64,000 bases of DNA from Fontibacter flavus (GCF_042432905.1 NZ_JBHLWI010000038.1:1-64000); one strand, 5' to 3'. Shown: positions 15,233 to 24,498, counted from the stretch's first letter. Numbers and translations are program-made. Notes: generated by a model from the letters alone, not told the origin.

Positions 15233-17767
15233 TTATTTGATTAGGTATGGGAATTTTATGTTAAAGACAGACCCTTTTCCCTCCTTACTTTTAAAGGTGA
15301 GTTCTCCTCCAAGTTTATTGACAAAGTCTCTTACGATATTTAGGCCTAAACCGGTACCTTTAATGTTTGAGACATTTTGAGCCCTAAAAAAGGAGTCAAA
15401 GATATGTTTTTGATCATCAAGAGGAATGCCGATGCCATAGTCAGTTACTTTGATATTATAATGTGCTTTTAAGTGTTGTATTTGCAATTTTGGTTTCTTT
15501 TGCCTTTCCGGAGAGTATTTAATGGAATTTTCCAGGATATTTTTGACTATATGGGTTAACCAAGTTGGATCAGTCATGATTTTAATATCCACTTCTGGAA
15601 TTTGAACATCAATCTCTTTTTCATTGTCTTTAGTGAAATAATCATCTACAAGTCCTAATATAAATTTATTTAGGTATGCCATTTCAAGCTTGGCAGGTAT
15701 GGGTTCCAGTGCATTTTTTTCCAGCAATAATATATCTGAAATGATACTCGTCAATCTTTTTACCTGAGTATTGATTCTGGTCAAATAGGTGTTTGTCTTT
15801 TCCGTAATGCCGGTTTCTCTTAAGCTAGAAAGCGTTAAGCCGATCAATTCAGTACTACTGTTAATAGTGGCAAGAGGAGTTCGGAATTCATGTGAGATCA
15901 TGGAAATGAACCTTGATTTCAAGCGGTTAAGATCTTTTTCCTTTTCCAAAGCCACTTTTAATTCCGCCAATATCATTTCCCGTTCTGTTACATCCCTGGA
16001 TGCTGCCACTATACCGAACGGTTTGCCATTTTCATCCAATAAATCCCGACTAAGAATTTCAAGAAATATGTCTTTACCTTCTGTTTTATGTTGATGGTGG
16101 ATCACTCTTTTTTGTACACCACCTATATTTTCGGTATCAATACTTATTTCTTTGAATATTTCATGAGGTTTTTTACCAATTACTTCCTCTGGTTTATAGC
16201 CAAGGACTTTTTCAATAGATGGAGAGACATATCTGAATCTGAGGTCAAAATCATGAATAGCGATAATATCTCCTGAGTTCTCGGAGATCAGACGATACAT
16301 TGCATCGGACTCTTTTCTACGCCTATTGATGCGAATTGCTTTTATGAAATTTGCATACCCAGAGATTATTGGCTCAAGGAATTTGACGTCCTCCATGGTA
16401 TAATAAGTTTCCTTATTGGCAAACCCCATTAAACCCAGAAATTCAGTTCCCTTGAATATTGGAATGCCCATGTAGCGATACAAAGGAGGGTGCCCATGAG
16501 GGGTTCCGCCACTTCTTGGATCATTTTTGCAATCATTGGAAATTACAATTTCTCCTGTTTTTAAACTTGCCCCGAATAGGGTGTTGAGATTTCTGAATTC
16601 AATTCCTACTTTGAAATTTGACTCAAAATATGCCTGAGTTTCATCTGACCAAGCTATATTGGTTATGGTGTGTGATTTAAGATAAGGGCTGCCTTTTTCA
16701 TCGTAAAGGACTTCTCCGGTAAAACCGAATTTCGATCCGGTAATTTTGAGGAGATTTTCTAAAAGTGTGTTCATTGGTGAGGTGAAATCCTCTTGCTCAA
16801 AAAAGCTCAGTTGGGTTTCGTTGACAGCTTGTAATAGTTTGTTCAGCTTGCTGGCCTTATCTTCAGCGGATTTTCTGGAATGTATATTCGACAAAGTGCC
16901 AAAAAAACTTTCAGGATTACCTGCTTTGTCAGGGTTGATACTTCCCTGTAATTTGACCCAAATGCTAGTTCCATCTTTTACGGAAAGCATCAGGTCTTTT
17001 TCAAATTTTCCTCCAGGATTTTCAAAATCATTTATGGAAATATTCCCCTGGTTTGATAGGTGATCATGATCAAAGTAATTAAATAACTTGGTGCCAAGAG
17101 ATTCCTGAATACTGTACTTGGAAAGGTTTTCCCATGTTTTATTCAAAAAGGTAAAATTCCCATCTCTATCAGTTCTAAATACAACATCGTTAATATTATT
17201 CAAAAGGAAGCTATAATTCTGATGTGTTCTGATAAGTTTTTGTTTTCTTTTATTCGCCAGGAGTTTGGTCCCCAATGTGGATGCAAAAGCATGAAGTGCT
17301 GTAGCTTGATCTTCACTGAAAAACACCTCTGATTGACAATTATCAAAGCCGATATATCCCCAAAAAATTCTGCCTGAAAAAATTGGTACAAAAAGGTAAG
17401 AGAGTATTCCCTGTTCAGCCATGCTTTCATAAAAAACATGGTTTTTTGTGTTGGACACCAAGTCGTTGATGAAATGGTTTTTACGTAATGCTTCTTCGAT
17501 TTCAGGAAATATGGACCATGGGAGTGATTGTAGGAATTCGAATTCAATCTGTGGGCTTACATTTTCAGCGCACCATTCAAACTTATATGACATACAAAAC
17601 TCACCTTCTTCGTTGAAGTGGTTTTTGAAAATGTAAATTCTATCTACTTTTGAAGCCTCACCTAGATACTTAAGTATTTTGGGGATTGATTTACTTAATT
17701 TTTCTCCCGCTTCTAACTCAAAGTAAGACCGTCCCAAGGCATACAGAATTTTTTCACTTCTATTCAT
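15233..17767 (-). CDS. Multi-sensor histidine kinase (GAF-PAS-GAF-PAS)
   Basis: An 844-residue cytoplasmic sensor kinase without membrane segments. Domains in order: GAF (about 20-165), PAS (185-300), GAF (320-480), PAS (490-610), HisKA with SHEFRTPLATIN (phospho-His near 625), and HATPase. The ATPase shows the N box (NILENSIKYSPE), the G1 box (DYGIGIP) and the G2 box (GTGLGLNIV). Lack of membrane spans and repeated GAF/PAS units suggest sensing of a cytoplasmic or gaseous/redox signal. It is divergent from the LytTR response regulator 125 nt away, its most likely partner. Confidence 0.9.
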   Translation of the reverse strand: MNRSEKILYALGRSYFELEAGEKLSKSIPKILKYLGEASKVDRIYIFKNHFNEEGEFCMSYKFEWCAENVSPQIEFEFLQSLPWSIFPEIEEALRKNHFINDLVSNTKNHVFYESMAEQGILSYLFVPIFSGRIFWGYIGFDNCQSEVFFSEDQATALHAFASTLGTKLLANKRKQKLIRTHQNYSFLLNNINDVVFRTDRDGNFTFLNKTWENLSKYSIQESLGTKLFNYFDHDHLSNQGNISINDFENPGGKFEKDLMLSVKDGTSIWVKLQGSINPDKAGNPESFFGTLSNIHSRKSAEDKASKLNKLLQAVNETQLSFFEQEDFTSPMNTLLENLLKITGSKFGFTGEVLYDEKGSPYLKSHTITNIAWSDETQAYFESNFKVGIEFRNLNTLFGASLKTGEIVISNDCKNDPRSGGTPHGHPPLYRYMGIPIFKGTEFLGLMGFANKETYYTMEDVKFLEPIISGYANFIKAIRINRRRKESDAMYRLISENSGDIIAIHDFDLRFRYVSPSIEKVLGYKPEEVIGKKPHEIFKEISIDTENIGGVQKRVIHHQHKTEGKDIFLEILSRDLLDENGKPFGIVAASRDVTEREMILAELKVALEKEKDLNRLKSRFISMISHEFRTPLATINSSTELIGLTLSSLRETGITEKTNTYLTRINTQVKRLTSIISDILLLEKNALEPIPAKLEMAYLNKFILGLVDDYFTKDNEKEIDVQIPEVDIKIMTDPTWLTHIVKNILENSIKYSPERQKKPKLQIQHLKAHYNIKVTDYGIGIPLDDQKHIFDSFFRAQNVSNIKGTGLGLNIVRDFVNKLGGELTFKSKEGKGSVFNIKFPYLIK

Positions 17768-17892
17768 AGTATGTTATATTAGGTTGTAAAATAAGGTCTT
17801 TCGTTTCTAACAAGAGTTGACTTCATTTACAAAATACTACATATTATTTTGAAATCGAATCCATGAATGGGATTCAAAAGTATATTTCGCCC

Positions 17893-18588
17893 ATGAAAAA
17901 TATTCTGATAGTTGAAGATGAGATTGAACTGGCTCAAAATATCCAGGATTTATTGGAACATCTTGGTTTTAGGGTGATTGGCATCTTTGATAATGCTAAA
18001 GAAGTACTGGGTTATTTGAAAACTCAAAAGCCAGACCTCATTTTAATGGATATCCAGATAAAAGGGGATATGGATGGGATAGAACTTTGCCAGCAAGTTA
18101 AATTGAAGTATGATGTACCCGTAGTTTATCTTACTGCATTCTCAGATATTTCTTATCTTGACCGCATAGCAGCCAATAAATACGAAGGATATTTATTGAA
18201 ACCCTTTACTGTGGACGAGTTAAGATCAGCCGTGCATTTGGCGTTGAGTGGAAAAAGCAAACTCAAATCAAAATCTGAAAAAAGTATCATTTCAATAAAA
18301 GATAAGGGCTTCACTGTTCCTTTATCCATCAATGATATTTTGTTTTTTCAGGCAGATGGCTTGTACACCAAGATTCAGACAAAGACTAAGTCCTATGTGG
18401 TCAGAGATATTCTCAAGGATCTGATAGAGCCTCTGCCTGCTGCAAAATTTGTCAGGGTCCATAAGTCCTATGTGGTCAACTACTCCGAAATAGGCTCTTT
18501 CAATTCAAAGGAATTACATATACAGGACTATGTTATCCCAATTCGTAGAGGAATGTATAAGGATATCAAAAAGTTGCTGGGAGGCTAA
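17893..18588 (+). CDS. LytTR-type response regulator
   Basis: A 231-residue regulator. The receiver domain (about 1-118) has the acidic pocket in VEDE, the phospho-acceptor in LILMDIQIKG (about Asp53), a Thr/Ala switch region (YLTAFSD) and the conserved Lys in LLKPF. A LytTR DNA-binding domain follows (about 135-231: DILFFQADGLYTKI, FVRVHKSYVVN, IPIRRGMYKDIKKLL). ATG 17893 begins the usual MKNILIVEDE; an in-frame ATG at 17863 would add ten residues. Divergent from the multi-sensor kinase, which probably phosphorylates it. Confidence 0.88.
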   Translation: MKNILIVEDEIELAQNIQDLLEHLGFRVIGIFDNAKEVLGYLKTQKPDLILMDIQIKGDMDGIELCQQVKLKYDVPVVYLTAFSDISYLDRIAANKYEGYLLKPFTVDELRSAVHLALSGKSKLKSKSEKSIISIKDKGFTVPLSINDILFFQADGLYTKIQTKTKSYVVRDILKDLIEPLPAAKFVRVHKSYVVNYSEIGSFNSKELHIQDYVIPIRRGMYKDIKKLLGG

Positions 18589-18672
18589 TTTCAATCTATT
18601 GGACATTAAACCCGGGATAAAACAGGAAGAATATTCAGTGAAATAATTAGTAATGAAACTTTCTTCATACTG

Positions 18673-19017
18673 TTATTCACCCTCTTCAAACATCAACCCG
18701 TAAAGCCTCTCAATTTTTGATTGAAGTTCTCCTATGGTGACAAGTCCATTTGCCCTGAAAAACTCGCGTCCATCGAAATACACCATGATGCCTGGCACTG
18801 CCAACATCCGGAGTTGGGCAGCAAGTGCTATATTTTGCTCAGCTTCCAATACCAGCATTTCCATCTTTGGAAAAGAAGTTTCAATTAAGGCTTTCACCTT
18901 AGGGTACAGCATCTTGCAGACCCCGCACTTATCTTGGTAGAAATAGACCATCAAGGCTGGTTTTTCTTGAAGGATTTCTTCAAATTCCCTCAATGTGATC
19001 TGTTTATTTAATTCCAT
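18673..19017 (-). CDS. Thioredoxin-family protein (CGVC)
   Basis: A 114-residue cytoplasmic thioredoxin-fold protein. The redox motif CGVC (YQDKCGVCKMLYPKV, about Cys31/Cys34) and the cis-proline (MLAVPGIMVYFDG) are both present. It lacks the WCGPC of housekeeping thioredoxin. It overlaps the porin gene by ten bases and closes the tsdA-like-porin-thioredoxin operon, so it may serve sulfur transfer or reduction in thiosulfate metabolism (inference). Confidence 0.85.
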   Translation of the reverse strand: MELNKQITLREFEEILQEKPALMVYFYQDKCGVCKMLYPKVKALIETSFPKMEMLVLEAEQNIALAAQLRMLAVPGIMVYFDGREFFRANGLVTIGELQSKIERLYGLMFEEGE

Positions 19018-20390
19018 TGGATAGTATAGTTGAGGATAAAGTTGACATGAATCATATTGACTTTATTGTAAATCCATTGCGGCCTCATTTCTCCTGATTT
19101 GAGGTTGGTTTTGCTCATGAGGATCAGGTGAAAATCCAGGCCTTTGCCCCAGTTTTGAGGCGTATATTTACCAGCAAGATTCATTTGGGCATACGAAGGG
19201 AAACCGTATTTGTTTACTTCAATATTGCTGCCCGGATCAGGTAATAAGTGTATGCCTGCATAACCATAGAACTGAAGTCCACTTTCTTTCCAGTCTCTTT
19301 GGTAATAGGTGGAAAATGCATCTACAAAGTTGTATCCCTCGTTCCTTTCTCTTGGAATGAAGGTGAAAAAGGGATCCCTTCCCCATTCTCTTGGATTCAG
19401 GAATCTCCCCCTTCCATCCATTCTTGTGTAATTAAAGTAGAGAAGAGACCTTTCATTTTTGATGCCAATTCTCCCTCCGACCACATAGTTCAGGTCATTT
19501 GGATTTTTAAATCTCTTTTCCGGATCAGGATTTCCGCCCTCACCGATGCCGTTTTGGACAATAAACTGTAATCCCGTAACAAGCTTATTATTGCTGTCTT
19601 TTAATTCCCAATCTTTATTTAATTGTGAGAGAATGGTATTGGAAATATTATCGACGTACGTGTTGTTAAGCTGTAACTGTAGGCCGGAATTAAAGCGGTG
19701 CCTCCAATCCAATACGCCAAAGAAGTCACTAGATGTGTTGCCTAAATATTTGGAAGGTTGCCCAAATTCACTTTGCCCTACCGGGTAAATTCCAATGCTT
19801 TCTCCAATATCAAACCATTCCGAAGTAGAGCGGGGACTAATCCGTCCTATGATGTCCGCGGAAAACTGATTTTTGGAATCAGGTTGGAACTGTAATCTCA
19901 ATCCTTCTACATAAGTAGGGGACAGTCTGCCATCCTGTGGGTTGATAAAGGGGGTATTGATGTCCATTTTGCCAAGAACAGCCTGGAATTTATTCGACCT
20001 ATAGCGGATTTGTAATTCTTCAATTTTACCGAATAGGTCATCTGAAGGATTGCGGACATCAAAAAGCCCTACTTCATACCTGTTAAAGTTACCGGTAATG
20101 GGATCTCTTTCCAGTAGATTTGAGCTCATTACTCTGCCGAAGACAGTGTATTTTCCAACGATGGAGAATCCTTTGAATTCTTTGGTTTGCAGTTGTAAAT
20201 AGGCACTTTGGCCTAATGCGTAATCATTTTTGAAGTCTTCCCAGTAATTAGTTGACATCCAAAAAGACCTCAGGCCAATTTTCCCTTTGATGGGAGAATC
20301 GGCCTGGGTGTTTTCGGGTTCAGTTTTGTCTTGTGAGTTACTGGTATTGAAGATTACTAAAAATGCTCCGATAATGGTCAGTAATCTCAT
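19008..20390 (-). CDS. Outer-membrane porin-like beta-barrel (sulfur island copy 1)
   Basis: A 460-residue exported protein: signal peptide about 1-19 (TSNSQ), then alternating polar/hydrophobic strands ending in an aromatic-rich C-terminus, as in beta-barrels. It shares collinear segments with the 25172 gene: WF-(D/Y)-IGESIGIYPVG, GEGGNPDPEKRF, FLNPREWGRDPFF and RERNEGYNF. The two are paralogues. The stop of the upstream cytochrome gene overlaps its start in ATGA. A passive channel for thiosulfate, tetrathionate or another anion is the natural guess from position. Confidence 0.7.
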   Translation of the reverse strand: MRLLTIIGAFLVIFNTSNSQDKTEPENTQADSPIKGKIGLRSFWMSTNYWEDFKNDYALGQSAYLQLQTKEFKGFSIVGKYTVFGRVMSSNLLERDPITGNFNRYEVGLFDVRNPSDDLFGKIEELQIRYRSNKFQAVLGKMDINTPFINPQDGRLSPTYVEGLRLQFQPDSKNQFSADIIGRISPRSTSEWFDIGESIGIYPVGQSEFGQPSKYLGNTSSDFFGVLDWRHRFNSGLQLQLNNTYVDNISNTILSQLNKDWELKDSNNKLVTGLQFIVQNGIGEGGNPDPEKRFKNPNDLNYVVGGRIGIKNERSLLYFNYTRMDGRGRFLNPREWGRDPFFTFIPRERNEGYNFVDAFSTYYQRDWKESGLQFYGYAGIHLLPDPGSNIEVNKYGFPSYAQMNLAGKYTPQNWGKGLDFHLILMSKTNLKSGEMRPQWIYNKVNMIHVNFILNYTIQWN

Positions 20391-21454
20391 TTTGTTGTGT
20401 TATTTCTGGCTTCCCTGATAGGCTTGAAAGGACCAAATTTGTGCTGCTCCTCTGTAAACTCATCAGAGAAAGGACCAAATGGGTGGTCGATTGGTTTTTT
20501 ACTGATATCCGGCCAGTCTTTGGTAATATCTTTTTTAGGTCTTGGTATGGAGTTGATGTATGCAGCTACATCCCATGCTTCTTCATCACTTAGCAGTGGT
20601 CTCTCAAATGTTGCCCCCAATGGCATGTTGGTTTTGACGTATCCTGCAAATCTTGACATTCTAAACAGACCGGCTCCATCATTGTAGCTGTGATCTCCCC
20701 AAAGTGGAGGGTAGATATAACCGGTGTTATCTTGCTTTTTCATGCCCTGTCCATCTTCCATATGGCAGCTTTGACATTGTTGGGCATAGACAGTTTTTCC
20801 TTTGATTGGATCAGCTGCTCTGTCCAGGAAAGGCACTTCATAGATACCGGCTCCTTTTGGCGTTTCTCCTTTTGGAACATCTTTTCCAAGCCATTCCATG
20901 TAGGCTACCATAGCGATCATTTCTTTGCTGTTATTGGCAAGCGCCTGACCGTTCAAACTTCTTTCAAAGCAGTCATTGATTCTTTTGGGAATGTCCTCAG
21001 ATTGTCCTGATCTGGCCCGCACTTTTGGATAAGTGGAAGCTACTGCGCCGTAGTTATTGCCCAAAGGTGCTGTTCCGGCGTTCAAGTGACAGTTCTGACA
21101 ATTCATGCCGTTGGAAATTTTCTTTACTTTTCCATTTGGTCCCAAATATTCCGAAGTATTGGCGATCAATTCCCTGCCATATTTGATATCTTCTGCATTA
21201 GGTTCCTGATCGACCGTATTCCATGCAGGTGCTACCCACATACCTTCTTTTGGAACTACCCCTCTATAAACCTCAGCTACAACAGTACTGACTGCGGGGA
21301 CTGAAGAGGCGGATTGATCTACCCCGGGGAGTGATCCACCACTGAACACCACAATGACTATACCGATCAAAAGGGCTGTCAATAAGGTGATTGAAAGTAA
21401 TAGGCCGACCATCAAAGTCAGCAGTTTCACAAATGGTTGAAATATATCTTTCAT
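20387..21454 (-). CDS. TsdA-like dihaem cytochrome c (thiosulfate dehydrogenase/tetrathionate reductase)
   Basis: A 355-residue membrane-anchored cytochrome with an uncleaved N-terminal helix (about 10-36). Two haem c sites are visible, CQNCH (about 118) and CQSCH (about 230). Between them RINDCFERSLNGQAL matches the segment that supplies the distal cysteine ligand in TsdA enzymes. TsdA couples two thiosulfates to tetrathionate or the reverse in the periplasm. ATG 21454 was chosen over the TTG at 21472. First gene of the operon with the porin and CGVC thioredoxin. A perfect Crp/Fnr-like dyad stands 50 nt upstream. Confidence 0.8.
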   Translation of the reverse strand: MKDIFQPFVKLLTLMVGLLLSITLLTALLIGIVIVVFSGGSLPGVDQSASSVPAVSTVVAEVYRGVVPKEGMWVAPAWNTVDQEPNAEDIKYGRELIANTSEYLGPNGKVKKISNGMNCQNCHLNAGTAPLGNNYGAVASTYPKVRARSGQSEDIPKRINDCFERSLNGQALANNSKEMIAMVAYMEWLGKDVPKGETPKGAGIYEVPFLDRAADPIKGKTVYAQQCQSCHMEDGQGMKKQDNTGYIYPPLWGDHSYNDGAGLFRMSRFAGYVKTNMPLGATFERPLLSDEEAWDVAAYINSIPRPKKDITKDWPDISKKPIDHPFGPFSDEFTEEQHKFGPFKPIREARNNTTK

Positions 21455-21474
21455 ATGGATATTGTAGGACAAAA

Positions 21475-21521
21475 CAAATATCTATAAAACCACATATGCG
21501 AAGATGTGATTTAAATCACAT
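21475..21521 (-). promoter_or_regulatory. Crp/Fnr-like dyad with -7-like box before the TsdA-like gene
   Basis: ATGTGATTTAAATCACAT (21504-21521) is a perfect 18-bp palindrome with the TGTGA-N6-TCACA pattern of Crp/Fnr-family sites. On the minus strand GATATTTG (complement of 21475-21482) differs by one base from TAnnTTTG and lies 37.5 nt from the dyad centre. This corresponds to an activator at about -41 from a start near 21471. Similar arrangements precede three other genes of the sulfur island. Confidence 0.65.
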
Positions 21522-21618
21522 TCGGTATGAAAATCTATTTCTTATAGATTTGTGTTCTATAATTTTATCAAATTGACAATTTAAACCAAACTTTCAACTT
21601 TATTTAACTCTTATTTTG

Positions 21619-21745
21619 TGGAGATCAGGGGAGGAATGATGGCGAACCGGGCCGACTGTGGCTTTGTGGGTTGATAGGATTTTGCCATCTTGATTTTTGG
21701 CTACTTATTCATCAATGCCTGCCCCGAAAATCGGTGGGAAAAGTA
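21619..21745. other. GC-shifted noncoding block, unclassified
   Basis: Within the 377-nt gap between the TsdA-like gene and the thioesterase gene, this stretch is clearly richer in G and C than its AT-rich flanks. It has no frame with a convincing protein. A small hairpin (AAATCTAT/ATAGATTT, 21531-21551) lies nearer the cytochrome gene. The block could be an interspersed repeat or remnant; one copy in the window does not decide this. Confidence 0.25.
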
Positions 21746-21831
21746 GCTTTTTGAATTAAATTAATTTAAAGCCAAGCATTTAAAACTAGACTGAATGATT
21801 GTTAACTGCTTAGAAAAAAAAGGTTGTATGC

Positions 21832-22563
21832 TTAATCTTTATTTAAAAGCTTAACAGAAAATACCTGTCTGCCCTTACAAATTCCTACAATATAAGTATT
21901 TTCATTTGAGCGATTAAACATCAATTCTATTTCCTCTCCCAAAGTCGCCTCCGAAACATAATTGATCAATAGGTCTGAAAAAGGAAGTTCCTTTTCAAAA
22001 CAAAAATCTTCTACCCAACGAATATAGCTGACATTATTTACATGGTTATTCATGTCCAAATCGGAATAACGGACCCTTATAAAAGTGCCAGTTTCGTTCA
22101 ATTCCCCAACAACAATTTTTTCAGGATTCAATGTCTCATCAGGGTTGGGATTAAATAATTCAGAGGGTAATGCCTGAGCAGGACGAAGTGGCCTCTTGCT
22201 TTTAATATCCAACAAAAGCCATGCAGACATTGCTTCTGCCAGGATATTGCCATGAACATCTTCTACCAGGAATTCCCTCAAGGCAAAGAGTTTATGAATC
22301 CCTCTTCCGGCAGTTTTGATGATGATTTTATCTCCCCAAGAAGGCATTTGGTGAACTTTGATCTCGAATCTAGACAATACCCACATCAGCCCCAGTTCGA
22401 AAAGTTTTTGACCGAAATCCCTGCTGTCCGCGTGCTTCCAGGCCACTTCCTGCATCATGTCAGCCAAGGCTGACCAGCGTAGTTTTCCGGATGGATCTAT
22501 TTGGAAAGAAAAAACTTCTATGGTTTTTTCAAATTGAAATGGCAGTCTGTCTGTTTTGGTCAT
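21832..22563 (-). CDS. Acyl-ACP thioesterase
   Basis: A 243-residue double hot-dog enzyme. The N-terminal half has FSFQIDPSGKLRWSALADMMQEVAWKHA and the C-terminal half has RYSDLDMNNHVNNVSYIRWVEDF, with the catalytic Asn-His region of FatA/FatB-like thioesterases. It releases free fatty acids from acyl-ACP in the cytoplasm. Its ATG overlaps the stop of the MFS transporter gene in ATGA, so the two are coupled. The pair interrupts the sulfur island and has no obvious link to sulfur chemistry. Confidence 0.88.
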   Translation of the reverse strand: MTKTDRLPFQFEKTIEVFSFQIDPSGKLRWSALADMMQEVAWKHADSRDFGQKLFELGLMWVLSRFEIKVHQMPSWGDKIIIKTAGRGIHKLFALREFLVEDVHGNILAEAMSAWLLLDIKSKRPLRPAQALPSELFNPNPDETLNPEKIVVGELNETGTFIRVRYSDLDMNNHVNNVSYIRWVEDFCFEKELPFSDLLINYVSEATLGEEIELMFNRSNENTYIVGICKGRQVFSVKLLNKD

Positions 22564-23723
22564 GGTTTGATTTTCATGTCAGCTGTTTGAAAGACATCCG
22601 TTCTGAAGGATGTCAAGGCAGCGATACCTAATCCAGAAATGGCGATCAGTGTGAAAGATACTTTCAAATTTAAGATTTCTGCGATATATCCAATCAATGG
22701 AGGGCCAATAAGAAAACCAAAAAAGGATATTGTGGAAACCATGGCCAAGGAAACTCCCGGAGAATAAAGTTTGGATCGACCAGCTACACTGTAAGAAATC
22801 GGAATGATGGAAGCTACACCCAGCCCGACCAATAAAAACCCAAAAGTTGCTGAAGTAGGAGTGGGGAAAGATACTGCCAGGATCAAGCCTAAAAAAATTA
22901 GAATGCCACTGATCCTGAGGATAACGATTCTTCCAAAGCGGTTATTCAATCTATCAGATATAAATCTTGCCGAAGCCATTGCGCCCATAAACGTCACATA
23001 ACCTAATGCAACCAATTCGGGACTGATTTCCACTACTTTTTTGAAATATACCCCGCTCCAGTCAAACATACAGCCCTCACACAACATGCCCAGAAAGGCA
23101 ATCAAACCTATCCTTAACAATAAGTCATCAGGTTTTCTGAGGACGAGCCCATTTCCACCCTCCGTGCGTTCCTCATTGACCAGAAATCTCTGGGAAAGCA
23201 AGATTACCATCAAAACAATGATGGCAATAAACAAATAATGAAATTTAGGCAAAATGTCCAGATAAATCATGGCTGCACCAATTCCTGCACCTGTAAATCC
23301 TGCCAAACTCCATAATCCATGAAAAGAGGCCAATATACTTCTTCCGTAACTATCCTCCAGTGCAAGTGCTTGGGTGTTGAGAGAAATATTCATCAAATTT
23401 CCAATCATGCCATAGGTCACAATTACCGGAATAAGCATCCATAAAGAATTGCTAAATCCGATCAGGGGCAGAAATATCATATATCCCAAACCACCTAAGA
23501 TGATCACTTTCCTGCTTCCAAATTTATGCACTGCCCAGCCTGCAAGGGGAAGCGCCGTCAGTGAACCAATTGGCAGACCCAATAAAAGTGTGCCCAATTG
23601 AGCTTCAGAAAGAGAAAATTTCATCTGAATGTCCGGAATCCTGGAAGCCCATGAGGCAAAACATAGACCAGCAAGGAAAAACAAACTTCCCAAGGCTAAC
23701 CTTCTCTTTTGCAGTAAATTCAT
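22560..23723 (-). CDS. MFS transporter
   Basis: A 387-residue major facilitator with twelve predicted membrane helices. The N-terminus (LGSLFFLAGLCFASWASRIPDIQMKFSL) and the motif after helix 2 (GSRKVIILGG) are typical of the FucP/YbjJ-like group. The substrate is not evident. It is first in a two-gene unit with the acyl-ACP thioesterase; export of a fatty-acid-related product is possible but unproven. A TAGATTTG box lies at 23754-23761. Confidence 0.82.
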   Translation of the reverse strand: MNLLQKRRLALGSLFFLAGLCFASWASRIPDIQMKFSLSEAQLGTLLLGLPIGSLTALPLAGWAVHKFGSRKVIILGGLGYMIFLPLIGFSNSLWMLIPVIVTYGMIGNLMNISLNTQALALEDSYGRSILASFHGLWSLAGFTGAGIGAAMIYLDILPKFHYLFIAIIVLMVILLSQRFLVNEERTEGGNGLVLRKPDDLLLRIGLIAFLGMLCEGCMFDWSGVYFKKVVEISPELVALGYVTFMGAMASARFISDRLNNRFGRIVILRISGILIFLGLILAVSFPTPTSATFGFLLVGLGVASIIPISYSVAGRSKLYSPGVSLAMVSTISFFGFLIGPPLIGYIAEILNLKVSFTLIAISGLGIAALTSFRTDVFQTADMKIKP

Positions 23724-23753
23724 AAAAATGAAGCGGTTTTAGGTTTGATGCTA

Positions 23754-23761
23754 CAAATCTA
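23754..23761 (-). promoter_or_regulatory. -7 promoter box for the MFS/thioesterase unit
   Basis: Minus-strand TAGATTTG matches TAnnTTTG exactly, 31 nt before the ATG at 23723. No matching -33 TTG was found at 19-21 nt. Confidence 0.45.
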
Positions 23762-23886
23762 ACAGCTTAATACCTAACTTTTGGATCTAATCGGGTTGAT
23801 TTTAGATTTTCTTAAAAAAATGCTCATAAATAGATACGACATGAACATATTTCAACCATTCATGTTTGTATTAAAAAAGATAGACT

Positions 23887-23970
23887 ATGGAATTTGTCAT
23901 TGCCGGGTCTGTGGTTCTTGTTGCCATATTATTGATCCGAACTGTCATCAGAAAAGTATTCGGAAACTAA
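23887..23970 (+). CDS. Candidate 27-residue single-span membrane protein
   Basis: The ORF begins MEFVIAGSVVLVAILLI, a single hydrophobic helix, and ends RTVIRKVFGN, a basic tail obeying the positive-inside rule. The TAA is followed at once by a strong intrinsic terminator, as for a real short gene. CATGTTTG at 23861-23868 is one base off the -7 consensus and would give a leader of about 15 nt. A longer overlapping frame (23781-24014) runs through the terminator and is less likely. Family unknown. Confidence 0.5.
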   Translation: MEFVIAGSVVLVAILLIRTVIRKVFGN

Positions 23971-23998
23971 AAAGCCACTTCTTTCGAGGTGGCTTTTT
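23969..23998. terminator. Bidirectional terminator
   Basis: AAAAAGCCAC (23969-23978) pairs perfectly with GTGGCTTTTT (23989-23998) around a 10-nt loop. It ends the 27-residue ORF on the plus strand and the YeeE/YedE genes ending at 24021 on the minus strand. Confidence 0.85.
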
Positions 23999-24020
23999 AA
24001 GATCATGGTTTTAATATTGA

Positions 24021-24485
24021 TTAATTCGGAAGTTTGTCTGAAAACTTACCATAAACCCATGTGCCTGCTACTGCAGAAATAAAGGTTACGATAATTACAG
24101 TGAAACCACTACCGATCTGAGCGAATAGTGGTCCCGGGCATGCACCTGTCAAAGCCCAGCCCAAACCAAAGATAAACCCACCGATGATCTGTCCTTTACG
24201 GAATTCCTTCTTAGGAATATTGATGGTTTCTCCAGCAATTGATTTGATATTGAATCTCTTGATGATCTGAATGGATACCATTCCGACCAATACAGCTGAA
24301 CCGATCACACCATACATGAAGAAGGATTGTAACCTGAACATTTCCTGGATTCTAAACCAAGAGATAATTTCCGCTTTTACGAATACGATACCAAATAGGA
24401 TACCCACAATAAGGTACTTCAATAATCCTTCTTTTTTTGCCTGAGCACTACCTGTGCTTGCTATATTTTTTTCTGCTACTTTCAT
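24021..24485 (-). CDS. YeeE/YedE-type sulfur transporter, C-terminal half (DUF6691)
   Basis: A 154-residue membrane protein with four helices. The conserved GWALTGACPGPLFAQIGSG contains the cysteine used in the thiosulfate path of YeeE-type transporters. It is the second half of a transporter that is one chain in E. coli; the first half is encoded 13 nt upstream. Together they should import thiosulfate or a related sulfane-sulfur anion across the inner membrane. Last gene of the porin-YeeE-YeeE unit; the bidirectional terminator follows. Confidence 0.85.
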   Translation of the reverse strand: MKVAEKNIASTGSAQAKKEGLLKYLIVGILFGIVFVKAEIISWFRIQEMFRLQSFFMYGVIGSAVLVGMVSIQIIKRFNIKSIAGETINIPKKEFRKGQIIGGFIFGLGWALTGACPGPLFAQIGSGFTVIIVTFISAVAGTWVYGKFSDKLPN

Positions 24486-24498
24486 TTCACTGAATTGT

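Noticed and set aside
21504..21521. Terminator of the thioesterase gene or simple hairpin
   Set aside because: No T-run on either strand and the TGTGA/TCACA symmetry fits a protein site better; the thioesterase stop is 311 nt away.
23781..24014. 77-codon plus-strand frame
   Set aside because: Runs through a strong terminator hairpin; the 27-codon ORF in another frame fits the terminator better.
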